DNA of 64,000 bases from JACMQW01 sp964536965 (GTDB lineage Bacteria > Bdellovibrionota > UBA1018): assembly GCA_964536965.1 (NCBI GenBank), contig CAZIAL010000015.1, forward strand, positions 8,519 through 72,518, in the 5' to 3' direction. The translations under genes and the position numbers were made by a program. Of this stretch, positions 50,057 to 59,663 are shown piece by piece (position 1 is the first letter of the stretch; every line of letters begins with the position of its first letter). The notes below the pieces were generated by a model. It was not told the origin of the DNA and did not search any database. It saw nothing but the letters and a program-made list of their open reading frames with translations.

Positions 50057-50966
50057 GGCGCTCCTCCGTTTCCCCGAAATTATCCTCGTCTTCGCGGAGA
50101 GTTCCCAGTCCGCCGTCGTCGTAGGTATGCGCGAGTTCCGCGTCCGGATTCACGAGTTCGTCGCGCACACGGAAAAGACGCGAACGCAGCTTCTGGGTGA
50201 CCCGGCTGATCGAGTGCTGGAAGTGTTCGCTCGAGATGAGATGCACTTCCGGAGAGTGGATGAGATTCTCGGTCCAGCGCTTCAGCTCGGCAAGTTCAAG
50301 CGAAAGCGGCACGAAGCTGCCCAGTCCCGTAATCTGGATCAGCTCGTTGAAAAAGCGGTAGCGAAGATCGTTCAGAAGCTTCAGATCGAGATAGCCGAGG
50401 TGCAGGGCAAGAAAGACGAAGATTCCCGATCGCAGCAGTGCGATTTCATAGAGGTCGGGATCTTTCTCGCGCGCAGTTTCGATACGGTCACCCGGAATCG
50501 GCTCACAAAGTTCGTTCGCGAATGCCACCGCGTAGTAACTTTCGATGCCAAGCACCGCCTCGCGCTCCCCGCTCGCCGAAGTGATCGGCGCCCAGAGGGC
50601 GGCGAGCTTTCGGAGAACGGCGTCGGAGATCTCATACGGCGCGGGTTCGAGAACGTGGGTGGCGGTCGGTTGTCCCCATCCGAGCATCGATTTCACTTCG
50701 CGTGCGGCGAGCCGGAAAGGTTCGACCCGTTCCAGGATCGGCCCGTAGAAATATGAGCCGCCTTTCTTCATCTTATCGATCTCGCGGGCGGTGAAGAAGT
50801 CGAAGGGTCCCTTTACGGAAACGAGTTTGTCGTTTCGCTGGAGAAGGACGTAGACCGGCGCGGGCAGGGGCCGGTAAGGCTCCGCCGTTTCGATAGGGAA
50901 GGGTGATAATTCCGCCGCTTTGCTTTTCGGCAGTTTACGAAGTCTGAATTGCATTTGCGTACGCAT
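50049..50966 (-). CDS. Protein of unknown function, coupled to the coiled-coil gene
   Basis: A 305-residue protein that starts MRTQMQFRLRKLPKSKAAE; a TTG 34 codons upstream has no ribosome site and was not used. It contains YVLLQRNDKLVSVKGPFDFF, a helical domain with YRFFNELIQITGLG and ELAELKRWTENLIHS, and an acidic end (DDGGLGTLREDEDNFGE). The short N-terminal beta segment vaguely recalls PilZ-like modules but no signature is present. It overlaps the coiled-coil gene by 8 nt, so the two are translated together and probably act together. Function unknown. Confidence 0.6.
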   Translation of the reverse strand: MRTQMQFRLRKLPKSKAAELSPFPIETAEPYRPLPAPVYVLLQRNDKLVSVKGPFDFFTAREIDKMKKGGSYFYGPILERVEPFRLAAREVKSMLGWGQPTATHVLEPAPYEISDAVLRKLAALWAPITSASGEREAVLGIESYYAVAFANELCEPIPGDRIETAREKDPDLYEIALLRSGIFVFLALHLGYLDLKLLNDLRYRFFNELIQITGLGSFVPLSLELAELKRWTENLIHSPEVHLISSEHFQHSISRVTQKLRSRLFRVRDELVNPDAELAHTYDDGGLGTLREDEDNFGETEERLG

Positions 50967-51175
50967 GAAGGCTTTCTCCCCGCCGCCGCCTTCGTCATGA
51001 AAGTCGGTCGAAAAGGATACTTCACCCTCATTTTCTCTTCGGAAATCGCGGAGAAAGGCTTGATTCAAGACCGAAGCGATTCGGAAGAAACGTCACTATA
51101 AATGCGTGTGAGAGCGCCAAAAGCCCGTCGCTCGCAAACGAAAGCGCCGTGCGGTTGACGAAAGTTAGACTAAAC

Positions 51176-52273
51176 TCAGCCCAGTGGAGAAATCGTCGGC
51201 TTTTCGCCAGCCAGGACACTCTCGTCGGGCGGATGGCGCTTGTCCGCGAAGTGACAGGCGGCGAAGTGCTCGTGACTTTCTCCCGCGACTTCTTCCAGGT
51301 TCGGCCAGACGTTGCGGCAGGTCGGAAACTGGGCTTTCGGACATCGCGGATGGAAATAGCAGCCGGCCGGAGGGTTGATCGGCGACGGGACGTCGCCTCT
51401 CAGAATGATCCGCTCCTTCTTCAGCGTGGGATCCGGAATCGGAATCGCCGAGAGGAGAGCCTGCGTATAGGGGTGCTGTGGATTCTGATACAGCACTTCC
51501 GCTTCCGCGATTTCGGCGATCTTCCCTAGGTACATGACCGCGACGCGCGTGGAGATATGTTCAACGACCTTCAGATCGTGTGCGATAAAAAGATAAGTCA
51601 GTCCGAGTTCCTTTTGCAGATCCTGGAGAAGGTTCACGATCTGGGCCTGGATCGATACGTCGAGCGCGGAGACCGGCTCGTCGCAGACGATGAACTCGGG
51701 CTCGACCGCCAGGGCGCGTGCGATGCAAATCCGCTGCCGCTGACCGCCCGAAAATTCATGCGGATAGCGCGAGATCGACTCCCGGCGCAGGCCGACGAGG
51801 TCGATGAGTTGGAAAATCCGCTTCCGCTTCTCTTCGCGCGTACGCGCGAGCGCGTGAATTTCGAGGGGCTCGGCGAGAATCTGCTCGACCGTCATTCGGG
51901 GGTTCAGCGAAGCATAGGGGTCTTGGAAGATGATCTGCATCTGGCGACGAAGCCGGCGCATCTCCTCCTTATCGACGCGTGTGATGTCGCGTCCCTTGAA
52001 GATCACCTGTCCGGCCGTCGGTTCGATCAGTCGCAGGATGGAGCGACCCAGCGTCGACTTTCCGCATCCGGATTCGCCGACCAGGCCGAGCGTCTCACCT
52101 TTCTTAATATCGAAAGATACGTCCGAAACGGCGCGAACCGAAGCGACCTCGCGGTTCAGGATGCCGCCTTTGATCGGAAATCGTTTCACAAGATTGCGTA
52201 CCGATAAGAGAATATCACCCGTCTGCGGGTTCGTGGGGAGTCCGGATCGGGAAGCGCTGCGAAGCTCGTTCAT
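51176..52273 (-). CDS. oppF: Oligopeptide/dipeptide ABC transporter ATPase (OppF-like)
   Basis: A 365-residue ATPase. It has Walker A GESGCGKSTLGRSILRL, Q-loop IIFQDPYASLNPRMT, signature FSGGQRQRICIARALA, Walker B FIVCDEPVSALDVS and FIAHDLKVVE. The family's C-terminal HPYTQALLSAIPIPD and GCYFHPRCPKAQF (cysteines ligating a metal or 4Fe-4S site) are present. The start is the ATG with GAGGAA; a longer frame was rejected. Last gene of the peptide-transport operon. Confidence 0.92.
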   Translation of the reverse strand: MNELRSASRSGLPTNPQTGDILLSVRNLVKRFPIKGGILNREVASVRAVSDVSFDIKKGETLGLVGESGCGKSTLGRSILRLIEPTAGQVIFKGRDITRVDKEEMRRLRRQMQIIFQDPYASLNPRMTVEQILAEPLEIHALARTREEKRKRIFQLIDLVGLRRESISRYPHEFSGGQRQRICIARALAVEPEFIVCDEPVSALDVSIQAQIVNLLQDLQKELGLTYLFIAHDLKVVEHISTRVAVMYLGKIAEIAEAEVLYQNPQHPYTQALLSAIPIPDPTLKKERIILRGDVPSPINPPAGCYFHPRCPKAQFPTCRNVWPNLEEVAGESHEHFAACHFADKRHPPDESVLAGEKPTISPLG

Positions 52274-52286
52274 AATCGGTTCCTCG

Positions 52287-53285
52287 TTAAATATCGCGAA
52301 TACAGCGAATCGCGTGCGGAAGTTGGGCGTCCGGTCCGATGACTCGAAGTTCCGGCTCGGTGGTTCGGCACGCATCGATGACGTAAGTACATCGGTCCTG
52401 GAAACGGCAGCCTTTCGGAAGATCCAGCAGGCTCGGCACGATGCCCGGGATCGTTTCGAGACGCTTCTTTTTCACTTTTCCCGACGGGTCTTTCGCCAGC
52501 GTCGGAATCGAGTTCAGAAGACCCTTCGTATAGGGGTGCTTCGGATTCTTGAAAATTTCCTCCACGGTCCCCTGCTCCGCGACCTTGCCCGCATACATGA
52601 CGATCACCTCGTCGCAGACTTCGGCCACGACGCCCAGATCATGCGTAATCAGGATCATCGCCATGCCGACGCGGTCCTGGAGCTCCTTCAGGAGCTCGAG
52701 GATTTGGGCCTGAATGGTCACATCGAGCGCCGTCGTCGGTTCGTCGGCGATGAGCACCTGCGGATTGCACGAGAGCGCCATCGCGATCATGACCCGCTGG
52801 CGCATGCCGCCCGAGAGCTGGTGCGGGTAATCGTCGATCCGCTTTTCCGGTCCCGGAATGCCCACGAGCTTCAGCATTTCGATCGACTTCTCGCGAACCT
52901 GTTTTCGATCGAGGTCTTGGTGGAGCGCGATCGCTTCTTCCAGCTGATTTCCGATCGTAAAGACCGGATTCAGCGAAGTCATGGGCTCCTGAAAAATCAT
53001 CGAGATTTCGTTGCCGCGAATGGCCCGCATCTCGGCGGCAGAAAAGTTCAAGAGATTTTTCCCTTTGTAGAGAATTTCCCCGCCGGAGATCTTGCCGGGC
53101 GGATTCGGAATCAGCCGCATGATCGAAAGCGAGGTGACGGATTTTCCGCAACCCGACTCGCCGACGATCCCCAAGGTCTTGCCGGCATAGACGTCGAAAC
53201 TCACGTTGTCGACGGCCTTCACGACCCCTTCTTCGACACGGAAGGAGGTTTCCAGATTCTTCACTTCGAGGATTTTTTCGCTCAT
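52287..53285 (-). CDS. oppD: Oligopeptide/dipeptide ABC transporter ATPase (OppD-like)
   Basis: A 332-residue ATPase with Walker A GESGCGKSVTSLSIMRLI, Q-loop MIFQEPMTSLNPV, signature LSGGMRQRVMIAMALS, Walker B VLIADEPTTALDV, ITHDLGVVAE, HPYTKGLLNSIP and the C-terminal GCRFQDRCTYVIDAC. The 'MTSLNPV' and '..ADEPTTALDV' variants mark the D subunit. It lies 13 nt before oppF and follows the permease genes. Confidence 0.93.
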   Translation of the reverse strand: MSEKILEVKNLETSFRVEEGVVKAVDNVSFDVYAGKTLGIVGESGCGKSVTSLSIMRLIPNPPGKISGGEILYKGKNLLNFSAAEMRAIRGNEISMIFQEPMTSLNPVFTIGNQLEEAIALHQDLDRKQVREKSIEMLKLVGIPGPEKRIDDYPHQLSGGMRQRVMIAMALSCNPQVLIADEPTTALDVTIQAQILELLKELQDRVGMAMILITHDLGVVAEVCDEVIVMYAGKVAEQGTVEEIFKNPKHPYTKGLLNSIPTLAKDPSGKVKKKRLETIPGIVPSLLDLPKGCRFQDRCTYVIDACRTTEPELRVIGPDAQLPHAIRCIRDI

Positions 53286-53318
53286 CGCATGCCTCTGTTA
53301 CTTTTCACTTGTCGGCCG

Positions 53319-54224
53319 TCACTTGATCTTCGGATCGAGCGCGTCGCGCAGCGAATCGCCGAGAATGTTAAATGCCAAAACGATGAAGAACATCGCCACC
53401 GTCGCTCCGGTCAGCTGCCACCAGACCCCGCGCGCCAGCTCCAGCTTCGCATCGTCGATCATCACGCCCCAGGACGGTTCCCCCTGGATCCCCACGCCGA
53501 GGAACGAAAGAATGACTTCGGCCTTGATCGCGGACATGAACTGCATCGAAAAGTTCAGAATGATGAAGTGCGAAACGTTCGGGAGGATATGCTTGAAGAT
53601 CTTCGAAAAGTTCGAAGCTCCGAGACTATTCGCCGCGACGACGTATTCGCGTTCTTTATGTTTGATGAACTCCCCGCGCATGACCCGCGCCATCCCGATC
53701 CAGGAAGTCGCGATCAGCGAGATGTAGACCGCGTTCGTCCCTTTCCCGAGCGCGTAGGAAATCGCGATCAGGAGAAGCAGATTCGGAATGGAGGAGAGGG
53801 TGGTATAGAACCAGACGATCAGCTCGTCGATCCAGCCGCCGAAATAACCGGCGATCGCCCCGAGCGCGACCCCGATCGGCACTGAGAGCGCCGCGGTCAC
53901 CAGACCGATGCTGACGGCGATCCGGGTTCCGTGGATGGTCTTGTACATCACGCTGCGGCCGAAGATGTCCGTCCCCAGAAAACCCTGGAAACTGTCCGTG
54001 TTCGGCGGAGCATAACTCTCGCCGACCTTGAGGTCCCAAGGGCTCGCGAGGAGTCCGAGTTTCGCCGCGAGCGCGACTCCGAAATAGAAGAGAATGATCG
54101 AAGCGCAGACGATCGCGAATTTATCGCGCTTCAGCCGCATCCAGGCCAGATCCCAGAGGGAACGGCCCTTCGGCATTTTTTTGGTCAGCTCCGCCGGATC
54201 GATCGAGATCGTCGCACCCGTCAT
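53319..54224 (-). CDS. oppC: Oligopeptide/dipeptide ABC transporter permease (OppC-like)
   Basis: A 301-residue permease. A cytoplasmic leader with LWDLAWMRLKRDKFAIVCASIILFYF precedes TM1, then the periplasmic part GTDIFGRSVMYKTIHGTRIAVSIGL, and five more helices. The EAA-like loop is EYVVAANSLGASNFSKIFKHILPN, and PSWGVMIDDA is typical of OppC/DppC. It overlaps oppB by 4 nt (ATGA). Confidence 0.92.
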   Translation of the reverse strand: MTGATISIDPAELTKKMPKGRSLWDLAWMRLKRDKFAIVCASIILFYFGVALAAKLGLLASPWDLKVGESYAPPNTDSFQGFLGTDIFGRSVMYKTIHGTRIAVSIGLVTAALSVPIGVALGAIAGYFGGWIDELIVWFYTTLSSIPNLLLLIAISYALGKGTNAVYISLIATSWIGMARVMRGEFIKHKEREYVVAANSLGASNFSKIFKHILPNVSHFIILNFSMQFMSAIKAEVILSFLGVGIQGEPSWGVMIDDAKLELARGVWWQLTGATVAMFFIVLAFNILGDSLRDALDPKIK

Positions 54225-55156
54225 GACAGTTTCACCCTTGGATCGACGAGTGAATACACCACGTCGGTTAGAATATTTCCGAAGATCAGCAGGAGAGAGA
54301 TGACGAAGGCCATCGTTTTGATCACGGGGAGATCCGAATTATGGAGAGCGTCGATCGTGATGCTTCCCAGTCCCGGGATTCCGAAGAAGGTTTCGAATAG
54401 GAAAGAGCCGAGAACGAGCAGCGGGATCTCAAGGACCACGTTCGTCACGATCGGAACCATCGAATTTTTCAGGACGTGCTTCAGGAAAATCCGCGACTCG
54501 GTCAGTCCCTTGGCGCGTGCGGTCCGAACATAGTCCTGGTTTGTTTCTTCGAGGATCGCCGTTCGGTAAAAGCGCACGTCGTAACCGATGGAGAGCAGCA
54601 GCCAGAGAAGCATCGGCAACGCGAGATACTGGAATCGCCCCGGAAACGAGTAATCGTAGCCGGAAATCGGGAAGAGCCGCATTTCGTAAGCCAGATAGTA
54701 CTGACCGAAGAGAATGTATCCGAGCGCCGGAATACTCATTCCGATCACGCAGAGAATGACGGCGAACCGATCGATGATCGTGCCCCGGAAGTAGGCCACC
54801 AAAAGTCCGAGGATGACGGAGATCACCGTCGTGAAAAAGAACGCCGGAATCGTCAGCGAGAGCGACGGCCCGATCCCGTTCAGAATCATGTCCGAGATCT
54901 TCTGGCGGGTAGCGTAGCTGCGCCCGAAATCGAACGTCACGATATCCTTCAGATACTGCACGAACTGAATGTGCAGTGGCTGATCCAGTCCGTATTCTCG
55001 GCGAATGTCGGCGATCTGCTGGGCGGTGGCGTGTTTGCCCACCATCATCAGCGCGGGATCCCCCCCGACGACGTTAAAGAGGATAAAAACGACGAGCGCC
55101 ACCCCGAAAACGATGGGGAGGGCTCCGATAATCCGTCGAATCAAGAAAGTCAGCAT
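54221..55156 (-). CDS. oppB: Oligopeptide/dipeptide ABC transporter permease (OppB-like)
   Basis: A 311-residue permease. MLTFLIRRIIGALPIVFGVALVVF opens it, then DIRREYGLDQPLHIQFVQYL and six helices. The EAA-like loop is DYVRTARAKGLTESRIFLKHVLKN, and FFGIPGLGSITIDAL is diagnostic of the B subunit. It is co-translated with oppC. A stem-loop lies between it and the binding-protein gene upstream. Confidence 0.93.
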   Translation of the reverse strand: MLTFLIRRIIGALPIVFGVALVVFILFNVVGGDPALMMVGKHATAQQIADIRREYGLDQPLHIQFVQYLKDIVTFDFGRSYATRQKISDMILNGIGPSLSLTIPAFFFTTVISVILGLLVAYFRGTIIDRFAVILCVIGMSIPALGYILFGQYYLAYEMRLFPISGYDYSFPGRFQYLALPMLLWLLLSIGYDVRFYRTAILEETNQDYVRTARAKGLTESRIFLKHVLKNSMVPIVTNVVLEIPLLVLGSFLFETFFGIPGLGSITIDALHNSDLPVIKTMAFVISLLLIFGNILTDVVYSLVDPRVKLS

Positions 55157-55183
55157 CGCGATCCCCTTCTTCGAAAAGAAGGA

Positions 55184-55216
55184 ACCGGGGGTCGGGCTTC
55201 AGGCCTTCCCCCCGGT
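55184..55216 (-). repeat. Stem-loop between the peptide-binding protein and permease genes
   Basis: ACCGGGGG pairs with CCCCCGGT around a 17-nt loop in the 67-nt gap. A second small hairpin (CCTTC..GAAGG, 55165-55181) is next to it. With no T-run it is more likely a 3'-end mRNA stabiliser that lets the binding protein be made in excess of the permeases. Confidence 0.6.
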
Positions 55217-55223
55217 CCTCGAA

Positions 55224-57011
55224 TTACTTCCTGAGGCTCGTGTCGATTCGGTAATACTTCGACATGCCGTGGTTGAACTCATGGGGCTTGTAGTTTTTGA
55301 GCCACGGATGGGTCAGCCCGTAAGTGACCCGGTGGACTCCGAATACCCACGGAGTGTCTTCGACCACGATCGAAGCCATTTTCTTATAAAGGGCCGTGCG
55401 CTCAGGGGAATCATTCATCGTGAGCGACTTCTCATACAGTTTGTCGAACTCTGGATTCGAATAGTTCGAGTCGTTCGGTCCCGGCGCCGCGTTCTTCGAG
55501 TAGAAGAGCTGGAGAAAGTTCTCCGCGTCCGGATAGTCCGCGCCCCATGCGAAGGAGTAGATCTGCCCCTTCTTGTTCTTCACGGACTGCTGGAACTCCG
55601 GCCAGCTGAAGGTCTGCACTTTCAGCTGGATGCCGATCGCCTGGAGCGACTTCTGGAAATACTCCGTCATCTGACGGGCGGTCGAGTCCGCGAGCGAAAG
55701 ATACTCGAGAACCGGGAGGCCTTTGCCTTCCGGATATCCGGCCTTCGCAAGCATCGCCTTCGCCTTTTCGACGGAGAATTGTTTGTAAGGATTCTTCATC
55801 GATTCGTCGTATCCGGCGAGACCGGGAGGAATCGGACCCTGCGCGGAGACCGCGCGTCCGTTGTAGAAGAGTTCGATCTCTTCGTCCCAGTTGATCGCCA
55901 TCGAGATGGCCTGACGAAGCAGCTTGTTCTTGCCGACGAGAGGGTCGGTCATGTTGAAGCTCGTATGCGTGATATCGAGGGAGGGTTCCTTGAAGAGCAG
56001 GATTCCCTTCGCCTTCATCTCCGGAGTCAGTTCCTTCGAAGCGGAAATCGCCTGCGCGAAGTTGTCCTTCGGAATCGGAGCCGCGTCGAGCTGGCCCTGC
56101 ATGAAATTCAGCCACTGCGGCTGCGATTCCGTATGCACGGTCATGACGATCTTGTCGACCAGGGGTAGCGGCTTGCCCGCGTCGGCCAGAAGACCGGAGG
56201 CGGCGTCGTTCGTATCTCCTTCGGACGGATAAACTTCCTTACGGAAGGTCGGATTCCGCACATAGACGATTTTCGAGCTCGGATTGTACTCGGCGAGCTT
56301 AAACGCGCCGGTTCCGACCGGGTGGTTCAGGAACTCCGCACCGTACTCTTCGACCGCTTCGCGAGGCACCACCGTGGTGGACGGCATCGCGAGGGCGTAG
56401 ATGAACTGGTATGAGCGGTTCACGAGCTTGATTTCGAGCGTATGCGAGTCGATGGCCTTCAGTCCGGAGACTGCCGCGGAGTAATCCGCCTTGCCCGCCT
56501 TCTGCGCAGCCTCGCGCCAAGCGTTCAGGCCCTCGATTTTTCCGTCGAAAAGCCACCAGTTCGGCGAATTCAGTTTCGAATCCGCGAGGCGCTTGAATGA
56601 GTAGACGAAATCTTCGGCGACCACCTCACGGCCCTTGCCTTCGGTTGTCTTGAACGCTTTGTCGTCCTGAAAGACCACGCCTTTCTTGATCTTGAAGGTG
56701 TAAGTCTTTCCGTCTTTCGAAATCGTCGGCATCGCTTCGGCGAGCGCGGGCTCGAGCGTATATGGACGCTTCAGATAGTGGTACTGGACCAGACCTTCGT
56801 AGATCCGGGTCACTTCGAGTCCGGAATAGAGATCGTCCGCAAACGCGGGGTCGAGACCTTTAATTTTTGCGATGGAAGAAGTGTAGAAGGTGTTCGTGGT
56901 GTCGAGCTTGTTATTCTTCGTGCAGCCACTGGAGAGGACACTGAACGCGGCGGTCGCGACGATCGCGGCGATGACGCCGAAGATCGACCGAGGAGTTTTA
57001 CGATTCTTCAT
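55224..57011 (-). CDS. oppA: Periplasmic oligopeptide-binding lipoprotein (OppA/DppA-like)
   Basis: A 595-residue family-5 binding protein. Lipoprotein signal (FSVLSSGC), then IKGLDPAFADDLYSGLEVTRIYEGLVQYHYL, LAEAMPTISKDGKTYTFKIKKGVVFQDD, ADFVYSFKR-like AEDFVYSFKRLAD, HPVGTGAFKLAEYNP, LLRQAISMAINWDE and SFAWGADYPDAENFL: all are signatures of peptide-binding proteins. First gene of the operon (transcribed leftwards: A-B-C-D-F). In predatory or scavenging bacteria it would import peptides from lysed cells, which is inference. Confidence 0.94.
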   Translation of the reverse strand: MKNRKTPRSIFGVIAAIVATAAFSVLSSGCTKNNKLDTTNTFYTSSIAKIKGLDPAFADDLYSGLEVTRIYEGLVQYHYLKRPYTLEPALAEAMPTISKDGKTYTFKIKKGVVFQDDKAFKTTEGKGREVVAEDFVYSFKRLADSKLNSPNWWLFDGKIEGLNAWREAAQKAGKADYSAAVSGLKAIDSHTLEIKLVNRSYQFIYALAMPSTTVVPREAVEEYGAEFLNHPVGTGAFKLAEYNPSSKIVYVRNPTFRKEVYPSEGDTNDAASGLLADAGKPLPLVDKIVMTVHTESQPQWLNFMQGQLDAAPIPKDNFAQAISASKELTPEMKAKGILLFKEPSLDITHTSFNMTDPLVGKNKLLRQAISMAINWDEEIELFYNGRAVSAQGPIPPGLAGYDESMKNPYKQFSVEKAKAMLAKAGYPEGKGLPVLEYLSLADSTARQMTEYFQKSLQAIGIQLKVQTFSWPEFQQSVKNKKGQIYSFAWGADYPDAENFLQLFYSKNAAPGPNDSNYSNPEFDKLYEKSLTMNDSPERTALYKKMASIVVEDTPWVFGVHRVTYGLTHPWLKNYKPHEFNHGMSKYYRIDTSLRK

Positions 57012-57097
57012 ATGCTTACGGATGCTCCATTCCTTAACCCCTGATGCTGCATAGCTACCAAGGCTGGGGTTTCTAAGTCAAATTAACGCGTTACATT

Positions 57098-57799
57098 TCA
57101 CTGCAATAGATCACGATCTTTCCAGCGCACCTGAATCTCTCCCCGCTGCGATGACGCACTCCATCTTTTTGGTGCGCTATCGGCGCCGAAGGGTTCTTCC
57201 CTCTGGATCACGACGACCCCGTAGGTTTCCGTCCGGACCTCGGTTTCCCGAACCCAAGGCTTTCCGGCATGGCGATCGAATCGATAGACATACCGAGTCG
57301 AAATTTTCGTGCGAGGATCGGCGCCTTCCACGATCAGGCCCCCTTCGCCATCCAGCTCCATGCGAACTCCCGCACCCGTGGCTGGACAAGGAACTCCACC
57401 CGCAAAAAGACGAGGCGCATGTTCAAGCGGGAGGCCGCCAAGCATGTTCCGGATCGGAGCGTCTTTCCCGTACTTTTTTGCGTTCTGCGCCGAAAGCCGC
57501 AGATCGGTCCGGCCATTCTCCATCTGGAGCCAGGCCTGGGGAGCGCCAATCAAATTCGTCACCTCGACCGCGAGCCGCGTGGGAAAATCCACGCGAACGG
57601 TAGCGGGAAACTGACCGTTCAGTTCCTCGGATCGGATCTTCGTCCAGATCGAGCCCGCGACCGTTTTCCCCGCGATCGCCGGACATGCGGCCGCATAAAG
57701 CTCTTTCGCCGAGAACTCACCCGGTTTTGGAGAGGTCGCGCAGCCGAAAAGACCTCCCGCCAAAGCGAGGGCCGCAAATAGAAATCGGGCACTGTGCAT
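57098..57799 (-). CDS. LolA/LolB-fold-like lipoprotein
   Basis: A 233-residue lipoprotein (GGLFGCATSPK). The mature region has antiparallel strands (VRVDFPTRLAVEVTNLIGAPQAWLQME, VRMELDGEGGLIVEGA, STRYVYRFD, EIQVRWKDRDLL). The repeated 'W.....G........' pattern resembles the half-barrel of LolA/LolB/DUF4292-type lipid- or lipoprotein-binding proteins. A SAQNAKKYGKDAP loop sits between strands 2 and 3. It lies between the TPR lipoprotein and the opp operon on the same strand. It could belong to lipoprotein trafficking, but Lol-specific residues cannot be verified. Confidence 0.55.
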   Translation of the reverse strand: MHSARFLFAALALAGGLFGCATSPKPGEFSAKELYAAACPAIAGKTVAGSIWTKIRSEELNGQFPATVRVDFPTRLAVEVTNLIGAPQAWLQMENGRTDLRLSAQNAKKYGKDAPIRNMLGGLPLEHAPRLFAGGVPCPATGAGVRMELDGEGGLIVEGADPRTKISTRYVYRFDRHAGKPWVRETEVRTETYGVVVIQREEPFGADSAPKRWSASSQRGEIQVRWKDRDLLQ

Positions 57800-57836
57800 C
57801 TCTTCACGGTGCCCGATTTCATGGATTTAGAAAAGA

Positions 57837-59663
57837 TTACTGTTGGGTCGGCGAGGGCGCGGCCTTCACGGAAGCCGGGCTACGCGAAGCCGTGCGATCG
57901 GATTTAATCCGGCCGTTCTGGGCCAAGACCGCCTTCACACCTTCGAGCTTAGCGACGATCTTCTCTTTCTCTTTCGCTTCCTTCGAGACGGCGACCGCTC
58001 TTTCGTAAGTCGCGTACGCCTTCTCCTGGAGATTCGCGCGGGCATAGGCATCGCCGAGGTGCTCGAGCAGAGTCGCCTCGTCGCCTTTCAGCGCGACGGC
58101 CTTCTCGAGGACCTTGATCGCTTCCTTGAAGTTGCCGCGCACGAAGAGGTGCCATCCCCAGCTGTCGGTGATGAAGGCGTTGTTTGGACGCAGCTTCATC
58201 GCGAGTTTGAGATATTCTTCCGCGGTATCCATTTTTCGGCCGAGGATCGTCCAGGTGTAACCGAGGTAGTTCAGCGCGTCGACATTCTTCGGGTTCACGA
58301 AGAGGAGCTGTTCCATCTTCGCGAGACCTTTTTCGGTTTCACCCACGCGGTCGTAGAGCGAACCCAGATAATAGAGAACGCGCTCTTCTTCCGGGAACTG
58401 CTGGTAGGCCCGCTCGAGCGCCCGGATCGACGCCGGAAGGTCGTTCGCTTCTTCTTCGAGGCTCGCCAGATAGATATAGAAGTTCGAAATCTGCGGAGCT
58501 TTGGAAATCGCGGTATTGATTTCGAGTTTCGCTTCCGCGGTCTTTCCCTGGGTTTTCAGGATATTCGCCGCGTGCAGCATCGCATCGGTATAGAGCTTCG
58601 AATTCGCCGGCACCTTACGGTATTCGCCGACCGCTTCGTCATCCCGTTTCATCTCTTCGTAGAGCGAGCCCAGGTAGAAACGAATGCGATCCGAATCTGG
58701 ATTCTTCACGATCAGGCGGCTGAACACGTTCACCGCCTTTTCGTATTTCTTCGTTTCCATATAGACGAGCCCCAGTTTCACCTGGGTGTTCATATCGGTC
58801 GGGTCCATGGCCTCGATCGCTTCGAGGTAAGGAATAGCGGCCGTATAATTCTCGCTCTTTAGATAGATCGTCGAGATCCGGTTCGCCGCATTCAGATCCT
58901 GCGAATCGTCGTAGACCTCTTTGTAAATTTGGATCGCACGCTCGTTCTTCTTCTGTTCTTCGAACATGAAGCCGAGCGAGAGCATCGCCTGGGTAAAGGA
59001 AGGCTTCACGTCGACGGCTTTGCGATAGGCTTTTTCCGCTTCCACCGGTTTCTGCGACTTATGATAGGTGCGACCGAGGTAGTACCAGCCGAGCGCGGAA
59101 TCAGGATTTGTTTTTACGAAATCTTTCATCGTCGCGATCGCTTGGTCGTTTTTCGCGAGATCGAGCTGCGCCTGCGCTTTATAGACGGCGGCCTCTTCGT
59201 GACCCGGATCTTTCGAGAGTACCGCGTCGAAGTGAGTGATCGCTTCGGCGTTCTGTTGGGTATTGGTGTAGAGGTTCGCGAGAATCATCCGCGCGTCGCT
59301 CGCGTCCGGATCGATCGCGATCGCTTCCTTACAGGTATCCATCGCAGCGGAGAGCATGCCCTTTTTGATATATTCTGTTGCGAGGCGCGCGTAGACGACG
59401 GCCGCTTTCGGATCGTACATCAGAGTCAGTTTGTACTCTTCGATCGCGCGGTCCGGATTGCCCTCGGCGGAGTACGCCTGGGCCATGGCGAAGTGATAAC
59501 TGGCGGTGGCGGAAATCTGTTCCGTCGATGGAATCGTCCGGCGACCGGTAACCGGCGAGCTCGCGAGGTCTCGAATCGGCTTTTCCGTCCGCGTATGGGC
59601 ACATCCCGCAGTGACGGAAACCATTGAAATTAAAGCTAAAATTCTGTTTTGAGACAATCGCAT
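57837..59663 (-). CDS. Large TPR-repeat lipoprotein
   Basis: A 608-residue lipoprotein (SVTAGC). It is almost entirely TPR repeats, from ATASYHFAMAQAYSAEGNPDRAIEEYKLTL to GDEATLLEHLGDAYARANLQEKAYATYERAV, roughly 15-16 units of 34 residues (VYARLATEYIKKGMLSAAMD, GWYYLGRTYHKSQKPVEAEKAY and so on). The start is the ATG with the lipoprotein signal directly behind it; a frame 12 codons longer would delay the signal. It probably scaffolds envelope complexes. Followed by the LolB-like lipoprotein at 38 nt. Confidence 0.85.
   Translation of the reverse strand: MRLSQNRILALISMVSVTAGCAHTRTEKPIRDLASSPVTGRRTIPSTEQISATASYHFAMAQAYSAEGNPDRAIEEYKLTLMYDPKAAVVYARLATEYIKKGMLSAAMDTCKEAIAIDPDASDARMILANLYTNTQQNAEAITHFDAVLSKDPGHEEAAVYKAQAQLDLAKNDQAIATMKDFVKTNPDSALGWYYLGRTYHKSQKPVEAEKAYRKAVDVKPSFTQAMLSLGFMFEEQKKNERAIQIYKEVYDDSQDLNAANRISTIYLKSENYTAAIPYLEAIEAMDPTDMNTQVKLGLVYMETKKYEKAVNVFSRLIVKNPDSDRIRFYLGSLYEEMKRDDEAVGEYRKVPANSKLYTDAMLHAANILKTQGKTAEAKLEINTAISKAPQISNFYIYLASLEEEANDLPASIRALERAYQQFPEEERVLYYLGSLYDRVGETEKGLAKMEQLLFVNPKNVDALNYLGYTWTILGRKMDTAEEYLKLAMKLRPNNAFITDSWGWHLFVRGNFKEAIKVLEKAVALKGDEATLLEHLGDAYARANLQEKAYATYERAVAVSKEAKEKEKIVAKLEGVKAVLAQNGRIKSDRTASRSPASVKAAPSPTQQ

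Noticed and set aside
51930..53885. 651-codon plus-strand frame across oppF/oppD/oppC
   Set aside because: Spans antisense over three certain genes and has Arg/His-rich, domain-free sequence.
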